Assembly (NCBI RefSeq): GCF_958295425.1
Contig: NC_081137.1
Coordinates: 10,145,738 to 10,209,737, forward strand
Direction of reading: 5' to 3'
DNA: 64,000 nucleotides
From: Solea solea
Taxonomy: Eukaryota; Chordata; Actinopteri; Pleuronectiformes; Soleidae
Positions 22,449-48,567 of the stretch are shown in pieces (the stretch's first letter is position 1; each line of letters begins with the position of its first letter). Both the position numbers and the translations under genes were made by a program. The notes under the pieces are model-generated. The model was not told where the DNA came from and ran no database searches. It saw only the letters and a list, made by a program, of their open reading frames with translations.

Positions 22449-25400
22449 TTTTTTTAGTGCAGTGATTTGTAAAAAAATGTACATTTATGTATCAACTAAA
22501 GGCAGCTTCTCACATACATGATTAATGAGCAGTCTGGACACGGAGGGGTCAAACTGATCAAAAGTCAAGCTGATCAAAATAGTTGACGATTAATTTAGTA
22601 ATTGATTAATAAGGATTAATCAAATAATCATTGCAGCCCTAATTTGGTCTATTTTGCTTAATGATAACTTTTATCTTCAGTCCTTAGTCGTCCTGGCTTT
22701 CTTCATTCTGGCTCTGTTTCTGTGGTTGTATATATTGTAATATATACTTATTTGAATACAAAGTTTGTACACAGCACATATGCACATGCTCTGGGTTTCA
22801 TGTAAATGCAGACATTTCCGTGAGCGATGCCATGTTTTGTAAAATGTATTGTTTACATTTCGTTCTGTTTCCTGTGGATAGGGCCTCAGTCAGTGTTTGG
22901 CACAGCTTACATTTTACCTTTTTTCTATGTTACCTTGTCAAATATGTCACAAAATCTCCCCTAAGACCGCAGAACCATGTGATCGTCTCTGTGGTCTTCT
23001 AGAGCTGCTTATGAACACATAAACACAGTTTTTCCGATGACAAATTCAGTGCTCGTGCAGTTTTCATGTTATAAAAATGCAACATTTGTAGACCTTGCGC
23101 CCAGCGTGCTGGCAGAGATGATGTCATTTCTGTTGCGCACAGCCTTGCAATGGCGAGTATAAAACCTTCATGCAAAGAAGGGTTGCATATCTTTCAGTCA
23201 AAGGCAATAATATAGTTAAGTGTTGAGTGCATTCTGCCCAATTGTACTTGCTTATGTGAAGTAATCACAGCAAACCCTCATACCCTCATAGGTGTGGCTG
23301 CTTACTTGTAGCAACTGTTTTCAGCAACAGCACAATAACCTGTTTTATGACATTCTGTTTAGCACAGGCCTCTTATACTTTACTTCAGACTCATCCTTTC
23401 ATTTGTTGAAAATGACCATACTCAAGAACTCAAGAGAAGGTTGTGAAGATTGGTTGATCATTTCATTTGCGTATTTCCAGTGAGTCACTATAAAGCCAAA
23501 CTTTAATACCCAAACTATTTTCATGATGTGAGACATGTTTAAACTACACATACAATAATTATTGTCATCACCGCCTCCTTACCTGTCAATATAACCGAGT
23601 GTTTTATTGCCATGGTCTGAAAAGGAAGTAGCCTGTTTTGGTGTTTATGACTTTGCCTCACATCTGCAGGCAGTTCTGACTGCGACCATGTCCATGTTCT
23701 TGCAGACTACATTGGGTGTGTGCACATATGAACTTGACCACATTTGGGAAGGGTGCCCAATCTATTTGTGTGCCTCACATTTCCCATGTAACTGCATGGA
23801 TGAAACTCAGGCATCAGAGCAGGGAGGGTCAGCTCCAAGCATTTAACAGGGCCATCTGGGAGCAGCCCCACCCCTCCACTTTTAATTGACTGAAAGAGTC
23901 ATCAAAGGTGAATGTTAACAACACTCATGTACTGTGTTTGGCTCACCAGTTTGACTGGTGCTCCAAACCATAAATAAGGGTATGGGTGGTATCAATTTCT
24001 AAAAGAAAAGTAGGAGTGTTGAAAGAGCTTGAATGAGTAGGGAAACGTCTGACAGATTAAATGCAGTCGCTCTAGTTTTGCTCTTAATTGCACCATCAGC
24101 CCCATTGCTCTGCCTGAGGCCTTCATCAACACTTTGTGGAGGTGGAGGGCATGGTCCATAATACAGATTTCATGTCCTCTTCTAACTCAGCTAGATAAAC
24201 CATCCATATGGAAGAGGCATCAAAGGCTGTGACAGGTTGACCTTGTAGTACTTGTTAGTGATAACACCACACCCAGCACGACGCCTTATTGCCACAGGAG
24301 CAATGTTTTAGTTCCCTCCCGACTTGCTAACGTTGTCAGCCGTGGTCATAGTTAGCTATGGGATTAAGAGGGCTAGCAGCAGTAGCTTGTTATAGCTTGT
24401 TCTAGCCGGGCAGAAAATCTACTTCTATCCGTCAGTGAAGCTAATGCTACCTTTTATTAGCAAAACATATAATTTATGCAAATGAATGACATGCCTGTAA
24501 CCAAGCTTGATCTGTTAGCTTAGCACTTAGTAGCATTATTATTAATGATAATGATAATATTAATAATAGTAATGATAAAATATAACACTATTTTCAATCA
24601 TTTAACATACTACAGCTCTATAATTGAAAAAAGCACAAATTATTAACTAATTTAAGTAATTTCCACAAGCATTAAAAGTCACATTGTCTTACGCTTTCTT
24701 ACCTAACATCAACACTTAGAGAATTTAATGTAGAATGTAATGAGAACAGTAATGTTGGTTTTAAGAAAACATTTTTAATGGCTTGTGAATGAGGCCAACT
24801 CATCTTTTGCACTGAGGCCAGGTTCACATTTCAACAGTGTCTGTGTTCGAGCTATGGTGGAAGTATTGATGTGCTCTCAGGAAAACGCAAGCTACTCAAT
24901 TAAGGTTGTTTTTGCATTTAGGAGAGTGCAGGGATCTTCTCGTCTCTCCGAACACACAGCCCAGCTGTCAAAGAAGGCAACTGTCTTTGGAGCCTGACAC
25001 TTGGCACTCATTTTCCAGTGCACACAAGATTTATAGCTGGGGTTTGTGACAGTGAATACAAGCCCTCTATTCTTCTGCCCCACCAGCGTTATGATTCGCA
25101 TTTGTCCCCAACCATCTGTGCCCTTTCTCTGTGTACTTAACCCTGCTTCTGTTTCCACTCTGCCCATGTCAAGGGTGTGACAGAGGTTGGCAAATGAGGT
25201 AATGTTTGTTGGCCCTTATTGTAGACAGGCTGACTTCAGCAGCCGCATTTCAAATCCTTGTGGGGAAGTTAAATATAGCAACACTGGCATTGTCGTTTTC
25301 CTAATAGTTTAGTCAGGATTTTGTGCAGAAGAAGAACATTCTGTTCACTGCTGGAATTTAAAACTGCTACTGCTTATGGTGATTTGAACCAGTGATTCTG

Positions 25401-25469
25401 GTTTTGTTGGTATTACCTAAAACATTTTTTTCCACTATATTTGGCTTAAAATATATATATAGTTAGCAT

Positions 25470-25870
25470 TATGGCTGGGGAAAAAATCTATCACAATATA
25501 CTTTTTACATCGTTTGATGGGGCGATATGGTTATGAATAATATCTCAATATTTTAAAGCTAATAAAGCTGCTTGTTTCTCTGGGCTCATGAAAACTTTTC
25601 TTTAGAGATGTTTGTGCTTCTCAAAGGAGACTGACAATACACTGTAAATACACTCTAAAATAAAATATCTACTGTTTATGATCTACATTACATGATCTTA
25701 AACTACAGTTATTACCTTTCATTTCAGATTCTACTTGGTTTGTTTCTTTGTCTCTTTCAATTTTAAATGAAGAATATTTACATGAGTTAGAAACAATGAA
25801 GTTGCCTTTAAATATGGCTATGACTTTTAAATATAGTAGTTAAGTATAGTTAGTTTTATAGGACAAAGAT
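25470..25870. mobile_element. Dispersed hAT-like repeat, copy 1
   Basis: It starts with a GGCTGGGG-type end and a cgatatgg segment, then contains tactgtttatgatct, acagttattacctttcattt and gttagaaacaatgaa. The same blocks recur at 37785-37920, next to the LINE fragment, and in reverse near 31060-31180. These are three copies of one family within pls3. Confidence 0.6.
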
Positions 25871-26794
25871 TTATTTTGTCATTACTTTGTTTTGTTTATG
25901 AGATCAGCGCAAAGGGAACTTAGTCACATCTTGAAGACCACTTTGCTACTGAGTCATCTTTCATTCATAAAAAGCATGCATAGTCACTGAACTTAAGTCC
26001 ATTGTTCAGCTCCTGAGTGTGTCTGTGATGCAGCTGTGGCCACAGAAGACACTCAATGTTTGAAATTACTCAGTTTTGAATGTTGGTAACTTTTAAAGGG
26101 ACAGTTCTTGTTTTTGATAACTCTTGTGGCTTAAATATCCTGTGTGTTCATTGTGCTGTAAACAGATACTTATCACTTACTACTTATTATCAACTATTTT
26201 TACTCATTATACATTTATTAAATGTTTAAACCATATTTGCAATAAAGCAATAAAAAGCCATTTGGATTCCCCCAAAAAAGGCTATTAAAAAAGGTTAAAC
26301 TTATATTGATTTTCAAAATGGTAGGAGTAGGTTTATTTAACTACCTGGACATTTTGCTGAACTGTTTTTTAACTCAGGAAATGGGAGCACTTTTCTGCAC
26401 AGAAAAAAATCTGAGCTCCCTCTTTTACTACCATACAGACCTCATCTTTGTTTTCTGAACATTTGTGTTAGAGAGAGGAATGCCATTATACCAGTTTGGC
26501 CCTGTTGAGTGAGGCAGCACCCCCTGCTCACGTCTGTGTAAAAGAAGCTCGCTTTACCCAGACCCATGCATTCCTCTGCCACTGCAGACTTGGAAGGAGG
26601 TTCTCTGAGTCATTCTTATTTTTAGTGATTTTTCAGATGTTGCTTTTGGGAGTTCGGGAACACAGTGTTTTGGTTCAAGCAAAAATAATTCCTGTAAAGC
26701 TCAAAGAAAAAGACTCACACAGATATTATTTTGTGACTTCAGACTGTAGATAGTGTTTGAGTGAATCCCTCTCCTAAGTGACGTCACACAACCA

Positions 26795-27230
26795 AGGTAA
26801 TGCCCTCTGGCAGGAAACAATGCTGTTGAACTCTATAGACAGTACAGTATATACAAGACATCATGTAAATCAGGCAATATGTTGGACAACTCGTCTCTTT
26901 GTCAGCTGTTTTCATCATAAAAGTGAAGATGGTGGATAGATGTTGTGCAAATATTGTGAGAGATGGGCTATGAGAGAGCATTTTACCAGATCCCCACAGA
27001 TCCAGAGAAAGGGCAGAGGTGAAACACTGCTATGAAACATGTTCACAATGAGCAGAAGAAGACAGAGCGAACCCACTAGCATTAGATTTCTGTGGTTAGC
27101 TCTTGGTAAATCATGTACTTGGACTAGATTTACCAAGAGCTAGTCTGCACAACGATATTAACACAGCAATTATTTACATTACACTGCCTGTTGCTAATTC
27201 TAACATTATGCTAATGCAATCCCTTCCATC
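26795..27230 (+). mobile_element. Dispersed repeat shared with 63590-64000 (inverted copy)
   Basis: Shared blocks in order are tgttttcatcataaaagtg, agatggtggatagatgttgt, gcattttacc, ttagctcttggtaaatc, ctagatttaccaagagct and attatttacattacact. The reverse complement of 63590-64000 shows the same order. Its family is unrecognised. Confidence 0.65.
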
Positions 27231-28174
27231 AATAGTCCCCGTAACTGATCAACTTCTCATCACAAAAACCCTTATTTTTCACTATTTTTTCTCTTATTTA
27301 TCTTTTTTTTGAAACAGGAAAGAATCTTATTCTTGTTTACACTGACACAGACATACCCGGTGTTTGTTTTTCAAAAAACGCACATTTCATAAAATCATAA
27401 AGGGCTGCATGAATCAATGGTTAAATTAGTCGTCAACTTTTTCATTATCAATTTGATCAGTTTGAGTGTTTTTTTAGTAATCAAAACAAGCTTCCAGCTT
27501 CTTAAAAGAGATTTTTTTTCTGGTTTCCTTGTGCCCTTATAATAAAGATTAAAACTGGACAAAATAAGAAAGAACATCATCATTCAACAGTTGTTGTTTT
27601 TTTTTGCCATTTTATGGACCAAACAAGTAGTCAATTAATCAAGAAAATATTGACTGATTAATTGATTATGAAAATAAAATGATTTCAGTTGATTTGTAGA
27701 ACAGATAGAGAAAATAAGGTTGCATTTTAAATGATCTTTAATGCAAGACTACAGTAAACGAGCCCGTTATAAACAACTACTTCACCCTGTTTACTGTACA
27801 ATGGAACTGACAGGAAATTACTTTGATTATAGGAGACAAAAAAAGGAAGAGAGATAAAGGGAACAGCAGATATGAGCAGCAGTGGTGAAGATCAGCTGGG
27901 ATCAGTCAGGGGAGGACTAGTGCATGAGAAGAGACTTTTTTGTCAAGCTGTTCTGTTGGGTTAAGTTCACTTTTTAAAGATGTGTTCAGGAGAGTGTGAA
28001 TCCTTTTTTCTGGTGGAAAATGCAGGAGGTTGCATCAGTCTCCAAAATATCAAAGGGTTGACAACGTTACTTCCTGTAATTTCAAGACCCAGCTAATGAA
28101 TCTGCATTCTTTTTTTCTCTCCGCAGTTCCATCTCCCTTTTTCTGACTGACCACCTCAGGTCAATCCCAGAAAG

Positions 28175-42532
<14,358 letters not shown>

Positions 42533-43633
42533 GAGACTGGCTGGGATTGTGACACTTTCTAAACCTGTACCCACAAGCCATTCGAGTTTTAAACGAGCTC
42601 CACCTACTGAAGGAATGAAGATTGATGTGGTTTGTTTGTTTTTTTGTTCTTTGAAGGAGAACCCTGCAGTCAGAATCATACAATTGCATGTATCCCTGCC
42701 TCTTTTATTAGAGAAGAATTTGAGTCCAAAAACCTAAAACCCTTCTAAAGAGAGATGGGTCTCGTGTCTAATGACTAATGACAACTTGTTACTTTCCAAA
42801 TCCGCAATACTTAATGTATAAGAATGCTGTTTCTTTGTTTTCTTTTTCCTGTCAGCCTATTTCCAGCTGCGAGGTTGTTTACATATTTTTACTCAGACTG
42901 ATTAAAAAAGAATTAAGTCCTTGATTAAGTAACCCACATTCCTGGACATCGTAGCTTGACTGGGCAAAATGAAAAGAGAGAGTCAGAGAGTTTGAATACT
43001 TGGGTTCAGCACACGTCACAAAACACCCAAATGTTCACTCTCACTTAATGAAGTACAGGCGGGTCTTAATAACTGGCACTATAAACTTCCACATATCTGC
43101 AGTCCATTTGGACTAATATGCAGCCCTTTTGTGCTGTCTGGATGCTTATACTTGTTATTGTTTTGTTTCTTGGGATTATTTGAGTGGTAAATTCTGGTTT
43201 TGGGGCATGTGGTTTGTTATTATCTTTATTTTTTTTGCGTCTGTTATTTTGGATGTGGAGCGGGCTGACTGGACTCTCCTGACTCCTGCTGTGCTTTGTT
43301 GTCTTAAAGATGACATGTACAGGTGCTTTGACGATTTCCCCTTTTTCCCTTTTGTATTCAACATTAGCAAATATAAACAGTAATTCCATGATATTCCATG
43401 ACAATGGCCAAATAGTGTTTGGTCTCATGTTCATATGTACTCAAGTGCTTTACATGTAAACGATAAATATGACTTTGAAAAATGTATAAATATCTTTGGA
43501 GTTTGTTTGAATAGCCTTGTGCTTCGTATTCTAACTGTTTTTTTTTTTTTGGTCGATTCATTTTACAACACTGAGTCAAAGTGGAGTTCAATAGAACTTT
43601 TACTGTCAAAGTTTAAAGGGAAACGGTGATCTA

Positions 43634-43639
43634 AATAAA
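43634..43639 (+). terminator. pls3: Candidate pls3 polyadenylation signal
   Basis: AATAAA lies about 1.1 kb after the pls3 stop codon, followed by GT-rich sequence. The 3' UTR from 42533 to about 43660 is AT-rich and has no large open frame. An ATTAAA near 42900 is an alternative. Confidence 0.45.
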
Positions 43640-43834
43640 TCACACGCCGCTGTGCAGAGGAATGGGAGGAAGAATTAATGAAACTTAAACTAGTGGGGTC
43701 CCACTAATTTCTTGTTACGTGGTATTGCATCGTTCTCTGCAGTTTACAAATAACCTGGGGTCGTTGCCGTGGGGCTCTGGAGGCCCCTCTCAACTCGAGG
43801 TCCTACTTTGCCTACCCTGATGCTAGGCTCTGTA

Positions 43835-44000
43835 AATAAGCAGCATTAAGGCACCCAATCTCCAGTGCTGCCCACTGCTCTGCCCAGTTTGTGTTGTGTT
43901 CATTGCTGGAGTGTAAAACAACGTATGGGTTAAATGCAGAGGTCAAATTCACATATCACTAATTCTCTGTGTGTGCAAAAATACAAACAAATTCTAATTC
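43835..44000 (+). repeat. SINE 3' body
   Basis: aaggcacccaatctccagtg, ctgcccactgctctgcccag, gttcattgctggagtgtaaa, gggttaaatgcagaggtcaa and tgtgtgtgcaaaaatac match the SINE family seen at 40262-40470. Confidence 0.65.
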
Positions 44001-44844
44001 TACCAGGCATAAGCAGGAAATAATAATCATGCACGGTCGAAACTACACAGTTAAATGTGGAGAGGAGCATGATACAAGGGAATATAAACCAGTGACGATC
44101 GCTCTAAGGCGGCAAGGCAAGCTCTGCTTTCTCTAAAATTTCATTCAATTTGTACTGTGTTGTATTTACATTTCAATACTACAGTAAACGTGCATTAGAA
44201 CGTGTCACCTGTTTGTCACGGATGACTGATCGTCTTGTGATTTTTGTATTCCCGTTGCAGCATCCACATTAACACCACTTGAAGCTTCAACTGTTGTCTA
44301 TGGGATGGTATGGAATAGTTTTTTTCCACTGCGGTGAGCTCAGCAGTGATTGGATAAATGCGGCAAAAGCGTCACATTCAGAGACGCTTCCAGCAGGACC
44401 TTAAGGCCATAATCGATCTAAAACCAGCTCTTAGTGGCGGCAGATTGCACTTAAACTGTTCACAGGCCTGAATCTCTGCAGCATGTCATGATGGCGTGAC
44501 CCTGCCTTTCACCCTATGGCAGCTGGGATTGGCTCCAGCCGCATGGAGTGTTACGTCCCTGGCCTCGGGAACCAGGGCTTAGAAGAGGAAGAACATGAAC
44601 AGGAACCCAAGTCAACGAATGACTAGTGAATAAATATAATGAATCAACATGAATGTTACATTCATTATAAAGCCAACTGTGGTGGGAACTGTTTTACAGA
44701 TTCTTCAAACTAAATAATCTCAAAAATGTTTACTTGTGCATGTGTAGCATAAATTAAGTTCTAACTGCGGTGTATGCGCCCCCTGTCTCCATGTGGAGCC
44801 AGCATAATTCTATGACTGCTTAAATCTTTAATTTTAATTATTAG

Positions 44845-45035
44845 GGGCAGCTCATGGCCAAGAGGAAAGAATTGAGCTTATAACCAGAAGGTTGCAGGTT
44901 CAAATCCTGGGACAGGTCAAGGGCTGGAACTCTCCCTGTGCCTGGCTTGTGTGTTTATATCTGGTTTGGTAAATTCACTATCACTCATTGTGTGGCGTGT
45001 GTGTGCAAAATAATTATAATTCTACTTCTGAATAT
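44845..45035 (+). repeat. tRNA-derived SINE with clear Pol III boxes
   Basis: The head gggcagctcatggccaagag is A-box-like, and GGTTCAAATCC is an almost perfect B box. The body and tail (tggtttggtaaattcac, gtgtgtgtgcaaaataa) belong to the same family as 43835-44000. Confidence 0.75.
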
Positions 45036-45500
45036 GTTTGCCACTGTATCTTACTATTGGCCTTTGGTCCATAGAGTAAGTCAGTGATGCAATGCTGCCT
45101 TTGCCGGTAAGTTTAAATGTATATTTTTGTGACTTGGGTTTATGACATTTTTCATTCAGATTTCAAAGTGATGCAGACTTATCAAAGGAGGCGGTCTCTC
45201 TTAAAATAAGCCACATATTAGTGTGTCGAGAAAAAACAAAAACTTTTAAAAATATTAAAGAAATCAAGATATATTTAGATATTTTAATAGTGTTGAGCGT
45301 AAGTTAATTGGTTTTTATTTTGGAGTTTAAGATTTTGTCATTGAACTTCAAAAAACCAAAGTCATTAAACTGGTTTTCTTGTTAATTCAGTTTCAGTATC
45401 ACCACACTTAGTGCTTCACTTATATATATACTTAAATACATATAAGTACTTAAAACTTTTATGTATATATATATATATATATATATATACAGTATATGTA

Positions 45501-45691
45501 CACCGTGGTGTGAAAAGTGTTTCCTGATTTCTTATTTTTTAGAAGGTTTGGATTTTTTTCACTCCCTTAATAATAAAAACCTTCATTTAAAAACCGCATA
45601 GTAAACACAAAGTGTTAAGTGTGACAAACATGATAAAACATGATAAAACATAAGAAATCAGGAAGGAGGCAAACACTTTCTCACACCACTG
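45501..45691. mobile_element. Palindromic TA-flanked MITE (Tc1/mariner-like)
   Basis: The left end CACCGTGGTGTGAAAAGTG and the right end CACTTTCTCACACCACTG are inverted copies, followed inward by tgatttctta and taagaaatca. TA lies on both sides (45499-45500 and 45692-45693). It sits inside a (TA)n-rich stretch, a typical target. Confidence 0.7.
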
Positions 45692-45847
45692 TATATATAT
45701 ATACAGTGTATATATACATATATATATGTACTTTGAGGTGGTAGGCCCCCAAATCAAATTCAGCCTTGATCCCCATAAAGGCTTTGTCCAGCACTGGTAA
45801 TTACACATCGTTAGGATACTGTCTACTGTTTTTCACTGGTACAGAGC

Positions 45848-45888
45848 AGAGGAGGAGGAGGAGGAGGAGGAGGAGGAGGAGGAGGAGG
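45848..45888. repeat. (GGA)n microsatellite
   Basis: About thirteen perfect GGA units. The purine-rich strand is plus. It is followed by unique sequence that may form an upstream exon. Confidence 0.95.
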
Positions 45889-46802
45889 TCGTCCCAGAAG
45901 ACTCTTCAGTCTGAAGCAGAGACTTCTCCATGATGCAGTGTCCTCACCATCTGAGGATGGTGTTGACGCAGTTGGGGAGAAGACAAGAGAGTCACGTCAG
46001 GAGGAGAATCACAGATGATGTTGCAAGAGCTGCAGTTTTACTCAGAACATGGACTGAGAGCACTGACAATGGACTGGCTGCTCTGCAGGCATCTGTGTGA
46101 AATCACCATGAGAACTTTGTTTCAATTTCTTATTTAACGGACCTTAAGGTAAGAATAAAAGTGTATTATCTGATTATATTCTTTTTCTTTACTTATTTTG
46201 CTTATTATTTTGCATTCATTGTCCATTTTAAGTATGGTGTTAATCATTTTATATATTCTTTTGCAGGTGTTGGTATGTAAAATTATGAATAATTAGATTG
46301 TTTACAGCATGTCAACAAACAAACTGCCTAAATCTGATAATTATTGATTTACAATTATAAATAAAAGTCTTTTGAAATGTTACTAAAATTTCACTGAAAA
46401 ACAACAAAAACAAATGACTGTAATCACAAGTGAATTGTGAATTTAAAAGTATTTATTATCAACATAACTTTATCATTTGCTTTCCTGCTGGTCTACATCA
46501 ACTCATTGAATTATTCATGTAGTTATAGCCAGATTATAAATTTTCTATTTAATTTCCTGAGAAAACATGAATACAAAATGTGTTAAAATAGGTCACAGAA
46601 AGTAAAAGATGAACAGCATTTTCACTCCTAACTCACAGAAATAAGACTATGTCTGACAAATGAATACATAATACATAAGAATGAATACATAATCATTTTT
46701 TTTCAGCGCCACTGTAGGACATAATATACATTCTGGTTTCCTGAGTGATGTGAATCTTGAGGGAGAGCAGCTGAATGGCTCACTGAGCCACAGAGCCTGC
46801 CT

Positions 46803-46810
<8 letters not shown>

Positions 46811-46834
<24 letters not shown>

Positions 46835-46850
46835 TTGTGTGTGTGCGTGT
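46811..46850. repeat. (GT)n microsatellite
   Basis: GT repeats with minor interruptions lie in the intergenic region upstream of cnga2. Confidence 0.92.
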
Positions 46851-47935
46851 TTGTTGTCGTTAATGATCCACCAATTAGTCACACAATGATAACAGTCGTC
46901 TAAGCGCCTGTCTGCACTGTGAAGGGTTGAAGCATGAGCACTGTCTATATGGACATGTGATATAGACACACATATGTAGATGGTGCTCAAATATAAAATG
47001 ATGTATTATTAACATATATATCCTTCTGATATACTGTATGAAGATAGACTCGCAGAGATATGAACATATGTAAACATGTACACACACATACAAAGACACA
47101 GACGGACATAAAAATTCAAAGGTCACTGCAGCATGTGACTGTGCGGAGTTCCTGTTGTAGTTTGCTTCTGTTGCCACAGCAACCATCTGCTGTGTGTCGG
47201 ACCAGTTAAGTTAAGGGACTGTGGCAGACTGTCCCAGTCGTCCCTCAGTCCCCTGATAATAATCTGTCACATACACCTTAAACACTGAGGCTGTGAACTG
47301 TAAACACATCCCTCTCTCCTGCTACTGCATCTAATACTGACTGACAACCACAAACAGGGCCGTTGTGTTGTGTTGTGTTAACAGTATGAGTATGAAAGTT
47401 TGTGTCAATATGCAACTGATATCCCTGAAAAACATCATATTTTTTTCATCTTTCCTTTTCCTTTTTCTTATTCTTTATTTAATGTTAACTCTTCTGTAAT
47501 TCTATTAGTTTTTCTTCTTAATTTTAACGTGGGGTGGAAGATAAGAAAGCAAATATTTATAGGTACTTAAGTTGTGTTATTACACATGCGTTACAATGAC
47601 AGAGCTGTGTGACAGTCTTAGGTCATCTCTCGCTTTATTGCTGGCTTTTCTGATAGTGTCTGTTTTATTAGAATGATGTGGTTGAACGCTGGTCTGTTCT
47701 ACAGTATCAACAACATGAATCAGTAGAACAAATGCTATGATATTTAGATCCAAAGTCCTGCTATTATTCATGTGCAAGATTGAGGTCACATTAAATACTT
47801 GACACTTTAAAAAAAAGTTATTTTAATTTTGTATTCAAACAGTATTTCCTAGTATTATTCTAATGAATTGAACATTCTAATTTTAATTTTAATTTTAATT
47901 GATTGAAGAATATTTACATTGCTAAAATAATGTAC

Positions 47936-47982
47936 AAAACACTTATGTACATGTATTTCTAATACATGTACATAAGTGTTTT
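47936..47982. repeat. Perfect 21-bp hairpin
   Basis: Arms AAAACACTTATGTACATG+TAT and its exact reverse complement are separated by a 5-nt loop (47957-47961). It lies about 600 bp upstream of the cnga2 start codon. Confidence 0.8.
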
Positions 47983-48567
47983 AAACCTGTATCCCCATAA
48001 ACAGAAGATGAATATTTAAAGAAACACAAATATGAACATTTAAATGAGGCTCCTAAATCTTACATTTTTTTCTTTTTTTAAATACACAATTGCTAAACAT
48101 TTAGAAGTTCAGGAATAATACATCTTCAGTCTGAAGTTAACATGTCCCCAAACCTCACCAGAGTATGACACATATTATAATGGTATTATTTTAGAAAGAA
48201 CATTAGATTTAGATGAATTAATTTTCTATATATCGCTTCCAACAGTCTGTGATCTTTGTATAATCACTCCCAGTTATTTTGTCTCATACTCTTTCACTTT
48301 CAACTCCATGTAATATCACAATTTGCACATGAACATGAAATACAATACATTCAGTTTTACCTTCATTAAATATTAACTCAATAACTCAATTTTTTTATTT
48401 CTATGATTTTACCATTCCTTCATGTCACCACTATGTGACTTTGGTTTATCTATTTTTTCTTTGTTTTATTTTCCTCTGAAGCATTTTTCTTCTATGATTG
48501 GTTTCCTTCTGTTTACCTTACATTCATTCTTGTCTCGTAAAAAAACACAAAGTCATTAGATCTGAAG

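Larger units (their letters stand above)
17655..28126 (+). other. pls3 intron 1 (about 10.5 kb), repeat-rich
   Basis: No coding exon was recognised. Contents include hAT-like AT-rich elements ending in TTGCAGCCCTAA-type sequence (19828-20090, 20975-21303, 22560-22645, 27403-27690), trinucleotide tracts at 22382-22448, a dispersed repeat at 25470-25870 and another at 26795-27230. A decayed relative of the 9136 element lies near 18353. Additional non-coding 5' exons of pls3 could be hidden here. Confidence 0.5.
43660..48567. other. pls3-cnga2 intergenic region
   Basis: No recognisable coding exon. It holds two SINEs (43835-44000, 44845-45035), a SINE 3' fragment near 44490-44560, a TA-flanked MITE, (TA)n, (GGA)n and (GT)n tracts and a short perfect hairpin at 47936. 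A candidate non-coding exon may end at about 46149, where ACCTTAAG is followed by GTAAGA. This could be a cnga2 leader exon, because the first coding exon of cnga2 has an acceptor-like TTAG just before it. Confidence 0.45.

Noticed and set aside
44845..44915. Possible tRNA gene (A- and B-box-like sequence)
   Set aside because: It does not fold into a tRNA cloverleaf by inspection and is continuous with a SINE body and tail, so it is a tRNA-derived SINE head.
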